Shown here piece by piece: positions 49,566-58,580 of a stretch of DNA of 64,000 bases; positions within the stretch are counted from its first letter, which is position 1; each line of letters begins with the position of its first letter. Source of the DNA: Streptomyces sp. Ru62. Lineage in GTDB: Bacteria; Actinomycetota; Actinomycetes; Streptomycetales; Streptomycetaceae. Location: positions 124,001 to 188,000 of the forward strand of contig NZ_PQSU01000010.1 of the NCBI RefSeq assembly GCF_002920615.1, in the 5' to 3' direction. A program made the position numbers and the translations under genes. The notes beneath the pieces are model-generated. The model was not told where the DNA came from and made no database searches. It saw only the letters and a program-made list of their open reading frames with translations.

Positions 49566-51362
49566 GTGGACGTGAGCGGCGGGAGCGGGCAGCCGCGGTC
49601 CGGCAACGACGAGCCGGCCGAGCACTCCGCTGACCCTACGGCCCCGGCGACCGGACCCACCGACCCCCCGGGCCCGGAGCCCGGACCCCCGCGCCCCGCC
49701 GACCGAGCCGGCCACGGCACCGAGGAGCCGGCACCGGCGCCCACCGGACGCCCCGGCCCCGCCGACCGGCCGACGGAAGAGGCCACGGCGAGCAGCCCCG
49801 GTACGGACGGTGCCGGTGGCGCTGACAGCACCGGCGGTAACGGCGGGGCGGGCGGCCGAAACAGTACGGACGACCGTACGAGCGGCAGCACCACCGACAC
49901 GGCCGCGGCCCCCACGTCTGACGCGGCCCGCACGCCCGACGCGGACAGGGCGCGGGAAGCGGACAGTGCCCCCGGTCCGGACGGCGCTCCCGGTGCCCAC
50001 ACCCCGGCCGAGCCGGACCACCGGACCCCGGACCACCGGACCCCGGACCACCGGACCCCGGACCACCGGACCCCGGACCACCGGGCCCCGGACGACACCC
50101 CCCGGCCCGACACCGCCCCGGCCGCCACGCACCACACTGCCGCCCCCGAGCACCGTTCCCTCGCCCACTCCGGCATCGCCAAGGGCGAGCCGCCCGAGCC
50201 GCGGCCCAAGGAACCCGGCGGCGGCATTCTCATGGGCCGCCCCTTCGGCGTCCCCGTCTACGTCGCGCCGAGCTGGTTCCTCGTCGCCGCGCTGATCACC
50301 TGGGTCTTCGGCGGACAGCTCGACCGCGTGCTGCCCGAGCTGGGCGCCGCCCGCTACCTGGTCTCCCTCTTCTTCGCGGTCGCCTTCTACGCCTCCGTAC
50401 TGGTCCACGAGCTGGCCCACACGGTCGCCGCGATCCGCTTCAAGCTCCCGGTCCGCCGCATCCAGCTCCAGTTCTTCGGCGGCGTCTCGGAGATCGAGAA
50501 GGAGGCCGAGACCCCGGGCCGGGAGTTCGTGCTGGCCTTCGTCGGCCCGCTGCTCTCCCTCGCCCTGGCCGGCCTGTTCTACCTCGCCATGAGGCCCGTG
50601 GAGCCCGGCACCGTACCCGGTGTCCTGCTGGCCGGGCTGATGGTCTCCAACCTCATCGTGGCGATCTTCAACCTCCTTCCCGGCCTCCCGCTCGACGGCG
50701 GCCGCATGCTCCGCGCCGTCGTGTGGAAGATCAGCGGCAAGCCGATGACCGGCACGGTCGCGGCCGCCTGGGTCGGCCGCGCGCTCGCCGTCTCCGTCCT
50801 GATCGGCCTGCCCCTGCTCAACCAGTCCGGCGCCCTCGGCGGCAGCGGCGAGGACGTGGGCGGCATGGACACCGTCACCGACGCCCTGCTCGCCGCCATC
50901 CTCGCCGCGATCATCTGGACCGGCGCCGGCAACAGCCTGCGCATGGCCCGGCTGCGCGAACACCTCCCCGAGCTGCGCGCCCGCACCCTCACCCGGCGGG
51001 CCGTGCCGGTGGAGAACGACACCCCGCTCTCCGAGGCACTGCGCCGGGCCAACGCCGCCGGGGCCCGCGCACTGGTCGTGGTCGACGCCGACGGGAACCC
51101 GCTCTCGCTGGTCCGCGAGGCCGCCATCGTCGGCGTGCCCGAGCACCGCCGCCCCTGGGTCGCCGTCAGCGGCCTCGCCCAGGAGCTGACCGACGGCATG
51201 CGGGTCTCCGCCGAGCTGGCCGGCGAAGAACTGCTGGACGTGCTGCGCGCCACCCCGGCCACCGAGTACCTGGTGGTGGAGGAGACCGGCGAGATCTACG
51301 GCGTCCTGTCCGCCGCCGACGTGGAACGGGCCTTCGTCAGGGCCATGGCAAGGCCGACCTGA
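49566..51362 (+). CDS. M50 site-2-protease family membrane protease with CBS-like domain
   Basis: 598 residues. The first 215 or so are a disordered Pro/Thr/Asp-rich extension with five DHRTP repeats; typical relatives lack it. The protease core has ITWVFGG, the zinc motif HELAH (His281, Glu282, His285) and NLLPGLPLDGGR with the third zinc ligand, within about six helices. A cytoplasmic CBS-pair-like domain follows (about 475-595). GTG 49566 has GAGGGGAC upstream. It may cleave membrane anti-sigma factors, or regulate proteolysis by nucleotide sensing. Confidence 0.92.
   Translation: MDVSGGSGQPRSGNDEPAEHSADPTAPATGPTDPPGPEPGPPRPADRAGHGTEEPAPAPTGRPGPADRPTEEATASSPGTDGAGGADSTGGNGGAGGRNSTDDRTSGSTTDTAAAPTSDAARTPDADRAREADSAPGPDGAPGAHTPAEPDHRTPDHRTPDHRTPDHRTPDHRAPDDTPRPDTAPAATHHTAAPEHRSLAHSGIAKGEPPEPRPKEPGGGILMGRPFGVPVYVAPSWFLVAALITWVFGGQLDRVLPELGAARYLVSLFFAVAFYASVLVHELAHTVAAIRFKLPVRRIQLQFFGGVSEIEKEAETPGREFVLAFVGPLLSLALAGLFYLAMRPVEPGTVPGVLLAGLMVSNLIVAIFNLLPGLPLDGGRMLRAVVWKISGKPMTGTVAAAWVGRALAVSVLIGLPLLNQSGALGGSGEDVGGMDTVTDALLAAILAAIIWTGAGNSLRMARLREHLPELRARTLTRRAVPVENDTPLSEALRRANAAGARALVVVDADGNPLSLVREAAIVGVPEHRRPWVAVSGLAQELTDGMRVSAELAGEELLDVLRATPATEYLVVEETGEIYGVLSAADVERAFVRAMARPT
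50013..50087 (+). repeat. Five 15-bp tandem repeats inside the M50 protease gene
   Basis: CCGGACCACCGGACC repeated five times (50013, 50028, 50043, 50058, 50073; the last has one change). They are in frame and encode PDHRT units. Perfect identity of four copies suggests recent expansion by slippage. Confidence 0.95.
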
Positions 51363-51492
51363 CAGGGTCCGGAGCCGGGGCGCCCGGCGCGGGCCGCGGG
51401 GAACCGCGCGCCCGGCCCGCACCAGCGGTACGCACGCTCGCACCGCCCCTCCGCCGGTCAAGCCCCCGGCAGGGAACCGGTAGGCTGGTCAC

Positions 51493-52395
51493 ATGTCCGA
51501 ACCGACCGGTGCCGCCCGCAGGCGCGGGCCCTTCAAGGTCGGGGACCAGGTACAGCTGACCGACCCCAAGGGTCGCCACTACACGTTCACGCTCGAAGCC
51601 GGGAAGAACTTCCACACCCACAAGGGCTCCTTCCCGCACGACGAACTGATCGGCGCTCCCGAGGGCAGCGTTGTCCGGACCACCGGCAACGTCGCCTACC
51701 TCGCGCTGCGCCCCCTGCTCCCCGACTACGTCCTGTCCATGCCCCGCGGGGCAGCCGTCGTCTACCCGAAGGACGCGGGGCAGATCCTCGCCTTCGCCGA
51801 CATCTTCCCCGGCGCCCGCGTCGTGGAGGCCGGCGTCGGCTCCGGCTCGCTCAGCAGCTTCCTGCTGCGGGCCATCGGCGACCAGGGCATGCTCCACTCC
51901 TACGAGCGCCGCGAGGACTTCGCCGACATCGCCCGGCAGAACGTGGAGCGCTACTTCGGCGGCCCGCACCCCGCCTGGCAGCTCACCGTCGGTGACCTCC
52001 AGGACAACCTGTCCGACACCGACGTCGACCGCGTCATCCTCGACATGCTCGCCCCCTGGGAGTGCCTGGAGGCCGTCTCCAAGGCGCTCGTCCCCGGCGG
52101 CATCCTGTGCTGCTACGTGGCCACCACCACCCAGCTCGCCCGGACCGTGGAGTCCATCCGGGAGATCGGCTGCTTCAACGAGCCGACCGCCTGGGAGACC
52201 ATGATCCGCAACTGGCACATCGAGGGCCTGGCCGTCCGCCCGGACCACCGGATGATCGGCCACACCGGCTTCCTGCTCACCGCCCGCCGCCTCGCGGACG
52301 GCGTCGAGCCGCCCATGCGCCGCCGCCGCCCCGCGAAGGGCGCCTACGGCGAGGACTACGCCGGACCGAACGCCGACGGCGGCGCCGGCCGCTGA
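51493..52395 (+). CDS. trmI: tRNA (adenine-58-N1)-methyltransferase
   Basis: 300-residue Rossmann methyltransferase of the TrmI family, which methylates A58 in the tRNA T-loop as a tetramer. It has an N-terminal beta domain (about 10-70), RVVEAGVGSGSLSSFLL (SAM loop), YERREDFADIA and DRVILDMLAPWECLE. The C-terminal Arg-rich segment ends in Gly/Ala. ATG 51493 is preceded by GTAGG. It lies upstream of the proteasome genes as in mycobacteria (recalled). A strong terminator follows. Confidence 0.95.
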   Translation: MSEPTGAARRRGPFKVGDQVQLTDPKGRHYTFTLEAGKNFHTHKGSFPHDELIGAPEGSVVRTTGNVAYLALRPLLPDYVLSMPRGAAVVYPKDAGQILAFADIFPGARVVEAGVGSGSLSSFLLRAIGDQGMLHSYERREDFADIARQNVERYFGGPHPAWQLTVGDLQDNLSDTDVDRVILDMLAPWECLEAVSKALVPGGILCCYVATTTQLARTVESIREIGCFNEPTAWETMIRNWHIEGLAVRPDHRMIGHTGFLLTARRLADGVEPPMRRRRPAKGAYGEDYAGPNADGGAGR

Positions 52396-52423
52396 CCGGG
52401 CAGGCGCACACCGGTACAACGCG

Positions 52424-52479
52424 AGGGCGCCGTGCCCGAGTTCCCGGCCGCATCCGGGAACTCGGCCACGGCGCCCTTT
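52424..52479 (+). terminator. Long hairpin terminator after trmI
   Basis: Arms 52424-52447 and 52454-52477 (24 bp with one internal mismatch; AGGGCGCCGTG outermost), loop CCGCAT, followed by TTTC. Very stable. Confidence 0.92.
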
Positions 52480-52633
52480 CGTTGACGCGGCACCGGCACC
52501 GATGCCCTCCACGCGCGCGTGTGCCCGCGCACGATCCGGCCGGGAATCCCGGACCCCGCCGTTCCCGCGCACTGTGACGTGTGGCACCATGCAGCCCATC
52601 CCACCGGCACAGCCCTCACAGGAGACGCTCCTC

Positions 52634-53215
52634 GTGCAGCAATCCGCCGTTCCGGAGCTCGCGCACACCCAGACCCGGCCCATCCACTGGGTCGCCACCG
52701 CCACGGCCGTCGCGGGTGTCGTGGCCCTCTCCTCCGTCATCCAGCCCGGATCGGCCACGGCAGCCCAGTCCGCCCCCGCCGCCAAGGGCAAGTCCGCCGC
52801 CGCGGCCGTGGCGCCGCCGGGCACGGCGGGTGTGCGGTTCCCGCTGGACTGCGGCCCCGTGAAGGCGGTGGTCGCCAAGAAGGCCACCGGAGACCTGGAC
52901 GGCGACGGCAGGCCGGAGACCGTCGCGGTGGTGCACTGCGACGCCCCCATGGGCACCCCGCCCGACGGGGTCTACGTCCTCACCCGCTCCGCGGGCGGCG
53001 GCAAGCCCCGCGTGGTCGCCACCCTCGTCGAACCGAAGGAACGGCTCACGGTCACCGACTTCGCGCTCCGCGCGCGTGCGGTCTCCGCCACGCTGCTCGG
53101 CTACTCCTCGGACGCCGTGCCCAGTTGCTGCCCGGACGTGAAGACCCCGGCCTCGTGGCGGTGGAACGGCAGCGCCTTCCTCCGCTCCACCCCGGCCGGG
53201 ACCGAGAGCGTCTGA
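52634..53215 (+). CDS. Secreted hypothetical protein
   Basis: 193 residues from GTG 52634, which lies 9 nt after AGGAG. A signal peptide or anchor spans about residues 18-45 (WVATATAVAGVVALSS, then SATAAQ). The mature part has FPLDCGPVKAVV, a Ca-binding-like repeat GDLDGDGRPETVAVVHC and CCPDVKTPASWRWNG, with four or more Cys for disulfides. It resembles other Streptomyces secreted proteins of unknown role. An in-frame ATG at 52589 would add 15 residues. It is convergent with the ferredoxin gene. Confidence 0.75.
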   Translation: MQQSAVPELAHTQTRPIHWVATATAVAGVVALSSVIQPGSATAAQSAPAAKGKSAAAAVAPPGTAGVRFPLDCGPVKAVVAKKATGDLDGDGRPETVAVVHCDAPMGTPPDGVYVLTRSAGGGKPRVVATLVEPKERLTVTDFALRARAVSATLLGYSSDAVPSCCPDVKTPASWRWNGSAFLRSTPAGTESV

Positions 53216-53222
53216 ACCGGGC

Positions 53223-53525
53223 TCACTCCGCGTCGGGCCCGTACACCTCGACCTTGTCCGAAACCCGGCGTACGTGGATGCACTCGCCGGGACACTCCTT
53301 CGCCGAGTCCACCACGTCGGTCAGCAGCGGCAGCGGCACCGGCGTGGTCGCCCCGGGGGCCTGGAGCAGCTCGTCGTCCGCGCCCTTCACATAGGCCAGC
53401 CCGTCGATGTCCAGCTCGAACACCTCCGGGGCGTACTGGGCGCAGATCCCGTCGCCGGTACACAGGTCCTGGTCGATCCAGACCTCCAGCGCCTCGCCGC
53501 CCGGGGCCTCCTGCTGCACGGTCAT
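53223..53525 (-). CDS. Ferredoxin
   Basis: 100-residue bacterial ferredoxin with CTGDGIC near residues 22-28 and CPGEC near 77-81, the pattern of single-cluster [3Fe-4S] or [4Fe-4S] actinobacterial ferredoxins. The acidic surface (YAPEVFELDIDGLAYV) suits electron transfer to an oxidoreductase. ATG 53525 follows AGGAGAG. No P450 or reductase is nearby; the gene lies divergent from arc. Confidence 0.92.
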   Translation of the reverse strand: MTVQQEAPGGEALEVWIDQDLCTGDGICAQYAPEVFELDIDGLAYVKGADDELLQAPGATTPVPLPLLTDVVDSAKECPGECIHVRRVSDKVEVYGPDAE

Positions 53526-54044
53526 CTCTCCTGCCGTCGGTTCGCCGGGCGGTTCCGGCACCCGAGGGCCAGCCGGGTCCGCTCCAGCGGCTGTTGAACA
53601 CCCTCGACCCTACCTCCGCCCGGTTTGTTGCCGTGTGGGACCGGTGCGGGGTTTCCGGCCCGGCCCGCTCGGGTACCAGCGCCGGACCGGGAAAGGGGTT
53701 CCCCGGCGGCCGGGTCGATCACTTCAGGCCGCCACGGCGGTGACGCCATCCGCCGATGCCGTCGCTCTGCGTGATGATCGTACGAGCGCGCTGCGTGCTG
53801 CCCGGATACGGGCCGATCGGTCGGGTGCGGACAACTCCGGTCAGTAATGAAGGGATTCGACCACGCCATGCATGGAACAAGCTGCTTTCCCTTCACGTTG
53901 AGTGGGTATCCCCTCCGTGCGAGGGAGTGTGCACCGGGTGACCGACGACACACCTTGACAGTCTTTGTGATCTAGGGGTTTCAATCGACACCAGCCCAGG
54001 TAGGGTCTGGAAGCGTCCAGCTCCCCTTGGAGGAGGTGAGGACC
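53526..54044. other. Gene-free gap between ferredoxin and arc
   Basis: About 520 bp without a credible gene; the open frames here lack a ribosome site and a sensible protein. It must hold the promoters of ferredoxin and arc. TTGACA at 53955-53960 is a possible -35 for arc, but no clear -10 follows at the right distance. CCCTC-CGTGC-GAGGG near 53914 is a short inverted repeat. The GGAGGAGGTGAGG at the end is the arc ribosome site. Confidence 0.6.
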
Positions 54045-55811
54045 GTGGCAGCCCACGACGACGACATGAACCGCGGCATCCGCCCGGGACGCGGGTCCGA
54101 CGACCCGGCCGGGCAGATCGCCTACCTTGAGCAGGAGATCGCCGTCCTGCGCCGCAAGCTCGCCGACTCTCCGCGCCACACGAGGATTCTCGAAGAGCGG
54201 ATCGTCGAGCTGCAGACCAACCTGGCCGGCGTGTCCGCCCAGAACGAGCGACTGGCCAACACCCTCCGCGAGGCCCGCGACCAGATCGTGGCCCTCAAGG
54301 AGGAAGTCGACCGGCTCGCCCAGCCGCCGGCCGGCTTCGGTGTCTTCCTGCAGGCCAACGAGGACGGCACCGCCGACATCTTCACCGGCGGCCGCAAGCT
54401 CCGGGTGAACGTCAGCCCCAGCGTCGAGGTCGACGAGCTGCGGCGCGGCCAGGAGGTCATGCTCAACGAAGCGCTCAACGTGGTCGAGGCCATGGAGTTC
54501 GAGCGCGTCGGCGACATCGTCACCCTCAAGGAGATCCTGGAGGACGGCGAGCGCGCCCTGGTACTCGGGCACACCGACGAGGAGCGGGTGGTACGGCTCG
54601 CCGAGCCGCTGCTGGACGTCACCATCCGCGCCGGCGACGCGCTGCTGCTCGAACCCCGCTCCGGCTACGTCTACGAGGTCGTGCCCAAGAGCGAGGTCGA
54701 GGAACTGGTCCTCGAAGAGGTCCCCGACATCGGCTACGAGCAGATCGGCGGCCTCGGCAACCAGATCGAGGCCATCCGGGACGCGGTCGAGCTGCCGTAC
54801 CTCTACCCGGACCTGTTCAAGGAGCACGAGCTGCGCCCGCCCAAGGGCGTCCTGCTCTACGGCCCGCCCGGCTGCGGCAAGACACTGATCGCCAAGGCCG
54901 TGGCGAACTCGCTGGCCAAGAAGGTCGCCGAGGTCACCGGCCAGGCCGCGGGCAAGAGCTTCTTCCTGAACATCAAGGGCCCCGAGCTGCTCAACAAGTA
55001 CGTCGGCGAGACCGAGCGGCAGATCCGCCTCGTCTTCCAGCGTGCCCGCGAGAAGGCCAGCGAGGGCACCCCCGTGATCGTCTTCTTCGACGAGATGGAG
55101 TCCCTCTTCCGCACCCGCGGCTCCGGCGTCAGCTCGGACGTGGAGAACACCATCGTCCCCCAGCTGCTCGCCGAGATCGACGGCGTGGAGGGCCTGCAGA
55201 ACGTGGTCGTGATCGGCGCCTCCAACCGCGAGGACATGATCGACCCCGCGATCCTGCGCCCCGGCCGGCTCGATGTGAAGATCAAGATCGAGCGTCCGGA
55301 CGCGGAGGCGGCGAAGGACATCTTCGGCAAGTACCTCACCGAGCGTCTGCCGCTGCACGCGGACGACCTCGCGGAACACGGCGGCGACAAGGGTTCCACG
55401 GTCCAGGGCATGATCCAGACCGCGGTCGAGCACATGTACGCCGAATCCGAGGAGAACCGCTTCCTGGAGGTCACCTACGCCAACGGTGACAAGGAAGTCC
55501 TGTACTTCAAGGACTTCAACTCCGGCGCCATGATCGAAAACATCGTGGGCCGCGCCAAGAAGATGGCGATCAAGGACTTCCTGGAGAAGAACCAGAAGGG
55601 CCTCCGCGTCTCGCACCTGCTCCAGGCCTGCGTGGACGAGTTCAAGGAGAACGAGGACCTGCCCAACACCACCAACCCGGACGACTGGGCCCGGATCTCC
55701 GGAAAGAAGGGCGAGCGGATCGTGTACATCCGTACGCTCATCACCGGAAAGCAGGGCGCGGACACCGGACGCTCCATCGACACGGTGGCGAACACCGGTC
55801 AGTACCTGTAA
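54045..55811 (+). CDS. arc: Proteasome-activating AAA ATPase (ARC/Mpa)
   Basis: 588-residue ring ATPase that unfolds pupylated proteins and feeds them to the 20S proteasome. An N-terminal coiled coil binding Pup (about 22-80) is followed by OB domains (about 90-230) and the AAA module with Walker A GPPGCGKT (273-280), Walker B FFDE (Asp349-Glu350) and the ILRPGRLD arginine finger region. The C-terminal GQYL tail docks into PrcA pockets. GTG 54045 lies 6 nt after AGGAGGTGAG. It heads the proteasome cluster. Confidence 0.97.
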   Translation: MAAHDDDMNRGIRPGRGSDDPAGQIAYLEQEIAVLRRKLADSPRHTRILEERIVELQTNLAGVSAQNERLANTLREARDQIVALKEEVDRLAQPPAGFGVFLQANEDGTADIFTGGRKLRVNVSPSVEVDELRRGQEVMLNEALNVVEAMEFERVGDIVTLKEILEDGERALVLGHTDEERVVRLAEPLLDVTIRAGDALLLEPRSGYVYEVVPKSEVEELVLEEVPDIGYEQIGGLGNQIEAIRDAVELPYLYPDLFKEHELRPPKGVLLYGPPGCGKTLIAKAVANSLAKKVAEVTGQAAGKSFFLNIKGPELLNKYVGETERQIRLVFQRAREKASEGTPVIVFFDEMESLFRTRGSGVSSDVENTIVPQLLAEIDGVEGLQNVVVIGASNREDMIDPAILRPGRLDVKIKIERPDAEAAKDIFGKYLTERLPLHADDLAEHGGDKGSTVQGMIQTAVEHMYAESEENRFLEVTYANGDKEVLYFKDFNSGAMIENIVGRAKKMAIKDFLEKNQKGLRVSHLLQACVDEFKENEDLPNTTNPDDWARISGKKGERIVYIRTLITGKQGADTGRSIDTVANTGQYL

Positions 55812-55819
55812 CGGCAGGG

Positions 55820-55863
55820 CGGCTGCGGGTGCCCTCAGTGGGTACCCGCAGCCGACTGTTTTT
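55820..55863 (+). terminator. Rho-independent terminator after arc
   Basis: CGGCTGCGGGT (55820-55830) pairs with ACCCGCAGCCG (55844-55854), then a T5 run at 55859-55863. arc is therefore likely a separate transcript from dop. Confidence 0.9.
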
Positions 55864-56043
55864 CGGGCCACGACCGGAGCAGCCAATGACGCAAATGATC
55901 TCCCCACCAGCGCAAAGGCGTTCTAGGCTCGTTCCTGCCGCCGAGTCGCGCCGTGCGGGGACGGGCACCGCACACGCACCGGAGCGCCAGCGGTACGTGA
56001 GCGGCGCCCACGACCGAGGGTGCCGCCGGGCAAGGAGGGCCGC

Positions 56044-57555
56044 ATGACCGTACGGCGAGTAATGGGCATCGAGACGGAGTACGGGATCTCCGTCCCCGGC
56101 CACCCGAACGCCAATGCCATGCTCACCTCGTCCCAGATCGTCAACGCCTACGCGGCGGCGATGCACCGGGCCCGCCGGGCCCGCTGGGACTTCGAGGAGG
56201 AGAACCCGCTGCGCGACGCGCGAGGCTTCGACCTCGCCCGGGAGGCCGCCGACGCCAGCCAGCTCACCGACGAGGACATCGGGCTGGCCAATGTGATCCT
56301 CACCAACGGCGCACGTCTCTACGTCGACCACGCCCACCCCGAGTACAGTGCGCCCGAGGTCACCAACCCCCGCGACGCCGTCCTCTGGGACAAGGCCGGC
56401 GAGCGCATCATGGCCGAGGCCGCCGAGCGCGCCGCGCAGCTGCCCGGTGCCCAGCCGATCCACCTCTACAAGAACAACACCGACAACAAGGGCGCCTCCT
56501 ACGGCACGCACGAGAACTACCTGATGAAGCGGGAGACCCCCTTCTCGGACATCGTGCGCCACCTCACGCCCTTCTTCGTCTCCCGCCAGGTCTTCGCCGG
56601 AGCCGGCCGCGTCGGCATCGGCCAGGACGGGCACGAGCACGGCTTCCAGATCAGCCAGCGCGCGGACTACTTCGAGGTCGAGGTCGGCCTGGAGACCACC
56701 CTCAAGCGGCCGATCATCAACACCCGCGACGAGCCGCACGCCGACGCCGAGAAGTACCGGCGGCTGCACGTCATCATCGGCGACGCGAACCTCTCCGAGA
56801 TCTCGACGTACCTCAAGCTGGGCACGACCGCCCTGGTCCTGTCCATGATCGAGGACGGCTTCATCGCCGTGGACCTCGCCGTCGACCAGCCTGTGCGCAC
56901 CCTCCACCAGGTCTCGCACGACCCGTCGCTCAAGCGCCTGGTCACCCTGCGCAGCGGGCGCACCCTCACCGCGGTCCAGTTGCAGATGGAGTACTTCGAG
57001 CTGGCCCGCAAGTACGTCGAGGAGCGCTTCGGCGCCGACGCCGACGACCAGACCAAGGACGTCCTCAGCCGCTGGGAGGACACCCTCACCCGGCTGGAGA
57101 ACGACCCGATGAGCCTGGCCGGCGAGCTGGACTGGGTCGCCAAGCGGGAGCTGATGGAGGGCTACCGCCGCCGCGACAACCTGGACTGGGACGCGGCCCG
57201 GCTGCACCTGGTCGACCTCCAGTACGCGGACGTACGCGCCGAGAAGGGCCTGTACAACCGCCTGGTGGCCCGCGGACGCATGAAGCGGCTGCTGGACGAG
57301 TCCGAGGTCGACAGGGCCCGCACGAAGCCGCCGGACGACACACGCGCGTACTTCCGCGGACGCTGCCTGGAGCAGTACGCGGACGACGTCGCGGCCGCCT
57401 CCTGGGACTCGGTCATCTTCGACCTTCCCGGCCGCGACTCGCTCCAGCGCGTTCCAACCCTGGAACCGCTACGCGGAACGCGAAATCACGTCAAGGAGCT
57501 CCTGGACCGCTGCCGTACCGCGGAAGACCTGGTCAGGGTCCTGTCCGGCGGGTGA
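56044..57555 (+). CDS. dop: Pup deamidase/depupylase
   Basis: 503-residue carboxylate-amine-ligase-like enzyme that converts the C-terminal Gln of Pup to Glu and removes Pup from substrates. It has metal/ATP Glu10 (MGIETEYG) and nucleophile Asp95 (RLYVDHAHPEYSAPE). The Dop loop (about 41-80: RARRARWDFEEENPLRD), absent in PafA, is present. It is needed here because Pup ends in Gln. The ATG follows AAGGAGGG. It shares IINTRDEPHADAE with PafA. Confidence 0.97.
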   Translation: MTVRRVMGIETEYGISVPGHPNANAMLTSSQIVNAYAAAMHRARRARWDFEEENPLRDARGFDLAREAADASQLTDEDIGLANVILTNGARLYVDHAHPEYSAPEVTNPRDAVLWDKAGERIMAEAAERAAQLPGAQPIHLYKNNTDNKGASYGTHENYLMKRETPFSDIVRHLTPFFVSRQVFAGAGRVGIGQDGHEHGFQISQRADYFEVEVGLETTLKRPIINTRDEPHADAEKYRRLHVIIGDANLSEISTYLKLGTTALVLSMIEDGFIAVDLAVDQPVRTLHQVSHDPSLKRLVTLRSGRTLTAVQLQMEYFELARKYVEERFGADADDQTKDVLSRWEDTLTRLENDPMSLAGELDWVAKRELMEGYRRRDNLDWDAARLHLVDLQYADVRAEKGLYNRLVARGRMKRLLDESEVDRARTKPPDDTRAYFRGRCLEQYADDVAAASWDSVIFDLPGRDSLQRVPTLEPLRGTRNHVKELLDRCRTAEDLVRVLSGG

Positions 57556-57726
57556 GCGGAGCCAGGGGGTACTCGGTGCGCCCGGGCGGCCGGGGTGGAA
57601 ACCCCACCGCCCGGGAATCATCGGGGTGGCCCCCGTACGTTGCAGAAACTGCGGGGCCGATGTCGGACCCGGCTTGTAGGGTCTGATCATCACCGATCGG
57701 CAGGCGAACTGAGCGGGGTGAGGGTT

Positions 57727-57945
57727 ATGGCAACCAAGGACACGGGCGGCGGCCAGCAGAAGGCCACGCGGTCCACCGAGGAGGTCGAGGAGCAGGCGCA
57801 GGACGCGCAGGGCTCGGAGGACCTCAAGGAGCGGCACGAGAAGCTGTCGGACGACGTGGACTCCGTCCTGGACGAGATCGACGATGTCTTGGAGGAGAAC
57901 GCAGAGGACTTCGTGCGGAGTTTCGTTCAGAAGGGTGGCCAGTAG
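57727..57945 (+). CDS. pup: Prokaryotic ubiquitin-like protein Pup
   Basis: 72-residue disordered tag protein. It is rich in Glu/Gln/Asp, with the ARC-binding helix (about 21-58, EEQAQDAQGSEDLKERHEKL onward) and ends VQKGGQ. The terminal Gln must be deamidated by Dop before PafA can ligate it to lysines. ATG 57727 is preceded by GGGGTGAGGG. It lies between dop and an endonuclease VII gene, then prcB. Confidence 0.97.
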   Translation: MATKDTGGGQQKATRSTEEVEEQAQDAQGSEDLKERHEKLSDDVDSVLDEIDDVLEENAEDFVRSFVQKGGQ

Positions 57946-57986
57946 GCCTGTTCTTCCTTCGAATCGAAGGTTGCGGGGGGAATGGG

Positions 57987-58580
57987 GTGGCAACCGAGGA
58001 AGGCGTGAAGCGCTGCTCGCGGTGCAAGCAACACAAGCCACGAGCAGCGTTCGCGCGGAACAGGGCGATGCGTGATGGGCGGCAGGCATATTGCCGTGAG
58101 TGCGCGGCTGCCTATCACCAGCAACGGCAGGTGGCCAAGGGGCGCAACGTTCGCCCGAGAGTGGATGCGCCCCCGGGGCACAAGTACTGCCGTACGTGCG
58201 GCCAGGTCAAGCCGCACAGTGAGTGGACGCGGAACCGCAGTGCCTCAGACGGTCTGGCGACGCTCTGCAGGACATGCAAGGCGGCGAAGGGGCGAGAGCA
58301 CCACCTGAAGCGCAACTACGGCTTGACCGGGGCCGAGCGTGACAGGTTGATCGCCTCTCAGCGGGGCCTGTGTGCGATCTGCCTGGACGCCCCGCCCGTG
58401 CATGTGGATCACTGCCACAAGACGGGTAGTGTCCGTGGCGTATTGTGCTTCAACTGCAACTCGGCCATCGGCAAATTGAGGGACGACCCCGAGGTTGGCC
58501 GTCGTGCCGTTGCCTACCTGGAAGGAAACTCGTGGAAGCCAACTCTCGTGGCACCGGGCGTCTACCAGCTGCCTTCCTGA
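57987..58580 (+). CDS. Endonuclease VII-like protein with duplicated zinc knuckles
   Basis: 197 residues. Two tandem CxxC-x22-CxxC modules (Cys10/13/36/39 and Cys68/71/94/97) share pattern KxCxxC...KP...RNR..DG....C..C and look duplicated. The recombination endonuclease VII domain follows: Cys129/132, the active-site DHCHKTG (141-147), GVLCFNCNSAIG (Cys154/157) and a helical tail. The start is GTG 57987. Its codons include many non-G/C-ending ones, unlike its neighbours. It is inserted between pup and prcB, and its 3' end overlaps prcB by 49 nt. Confidence 0.9.
   Translation: MATEEGVKRCSRCKQHKPRAAFARNRAMRDGRQAYCRECAAAYHQQRQVAKGRNVRPRVDAPPGHKYCRTCGQVKPHSEWTRNRSASDGLATLCRTCKAAKGREHHLKRNYGLTGAERDRLIASQRGLCAICLDAPPVHVDHCHKTGSVRGVLCFNCNSAIGKLRDDPEVGRRAVAYLEGNSWKPTLVAPGVYQLPS

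Noticed and set aside
50013..50087. Short CRISPR-like array
   Set aside because: The 15-bp units are directly adjacent with no spacers and lie in frame in the M50 protease gene.
53522..53953. Open frame on the minus strand upstream of arc
   Set aside because: No ribosome site, no domain, Arg/Pro-rich composition; it overlaps the start of the ferredoxin gene.
57987..58580. Prophage or integrated element carrying the endonuclease VII gene
   Set aside because: No integrase, attachment repeats or other phage genes surround it; proteasome genes continue immediately on both sides.
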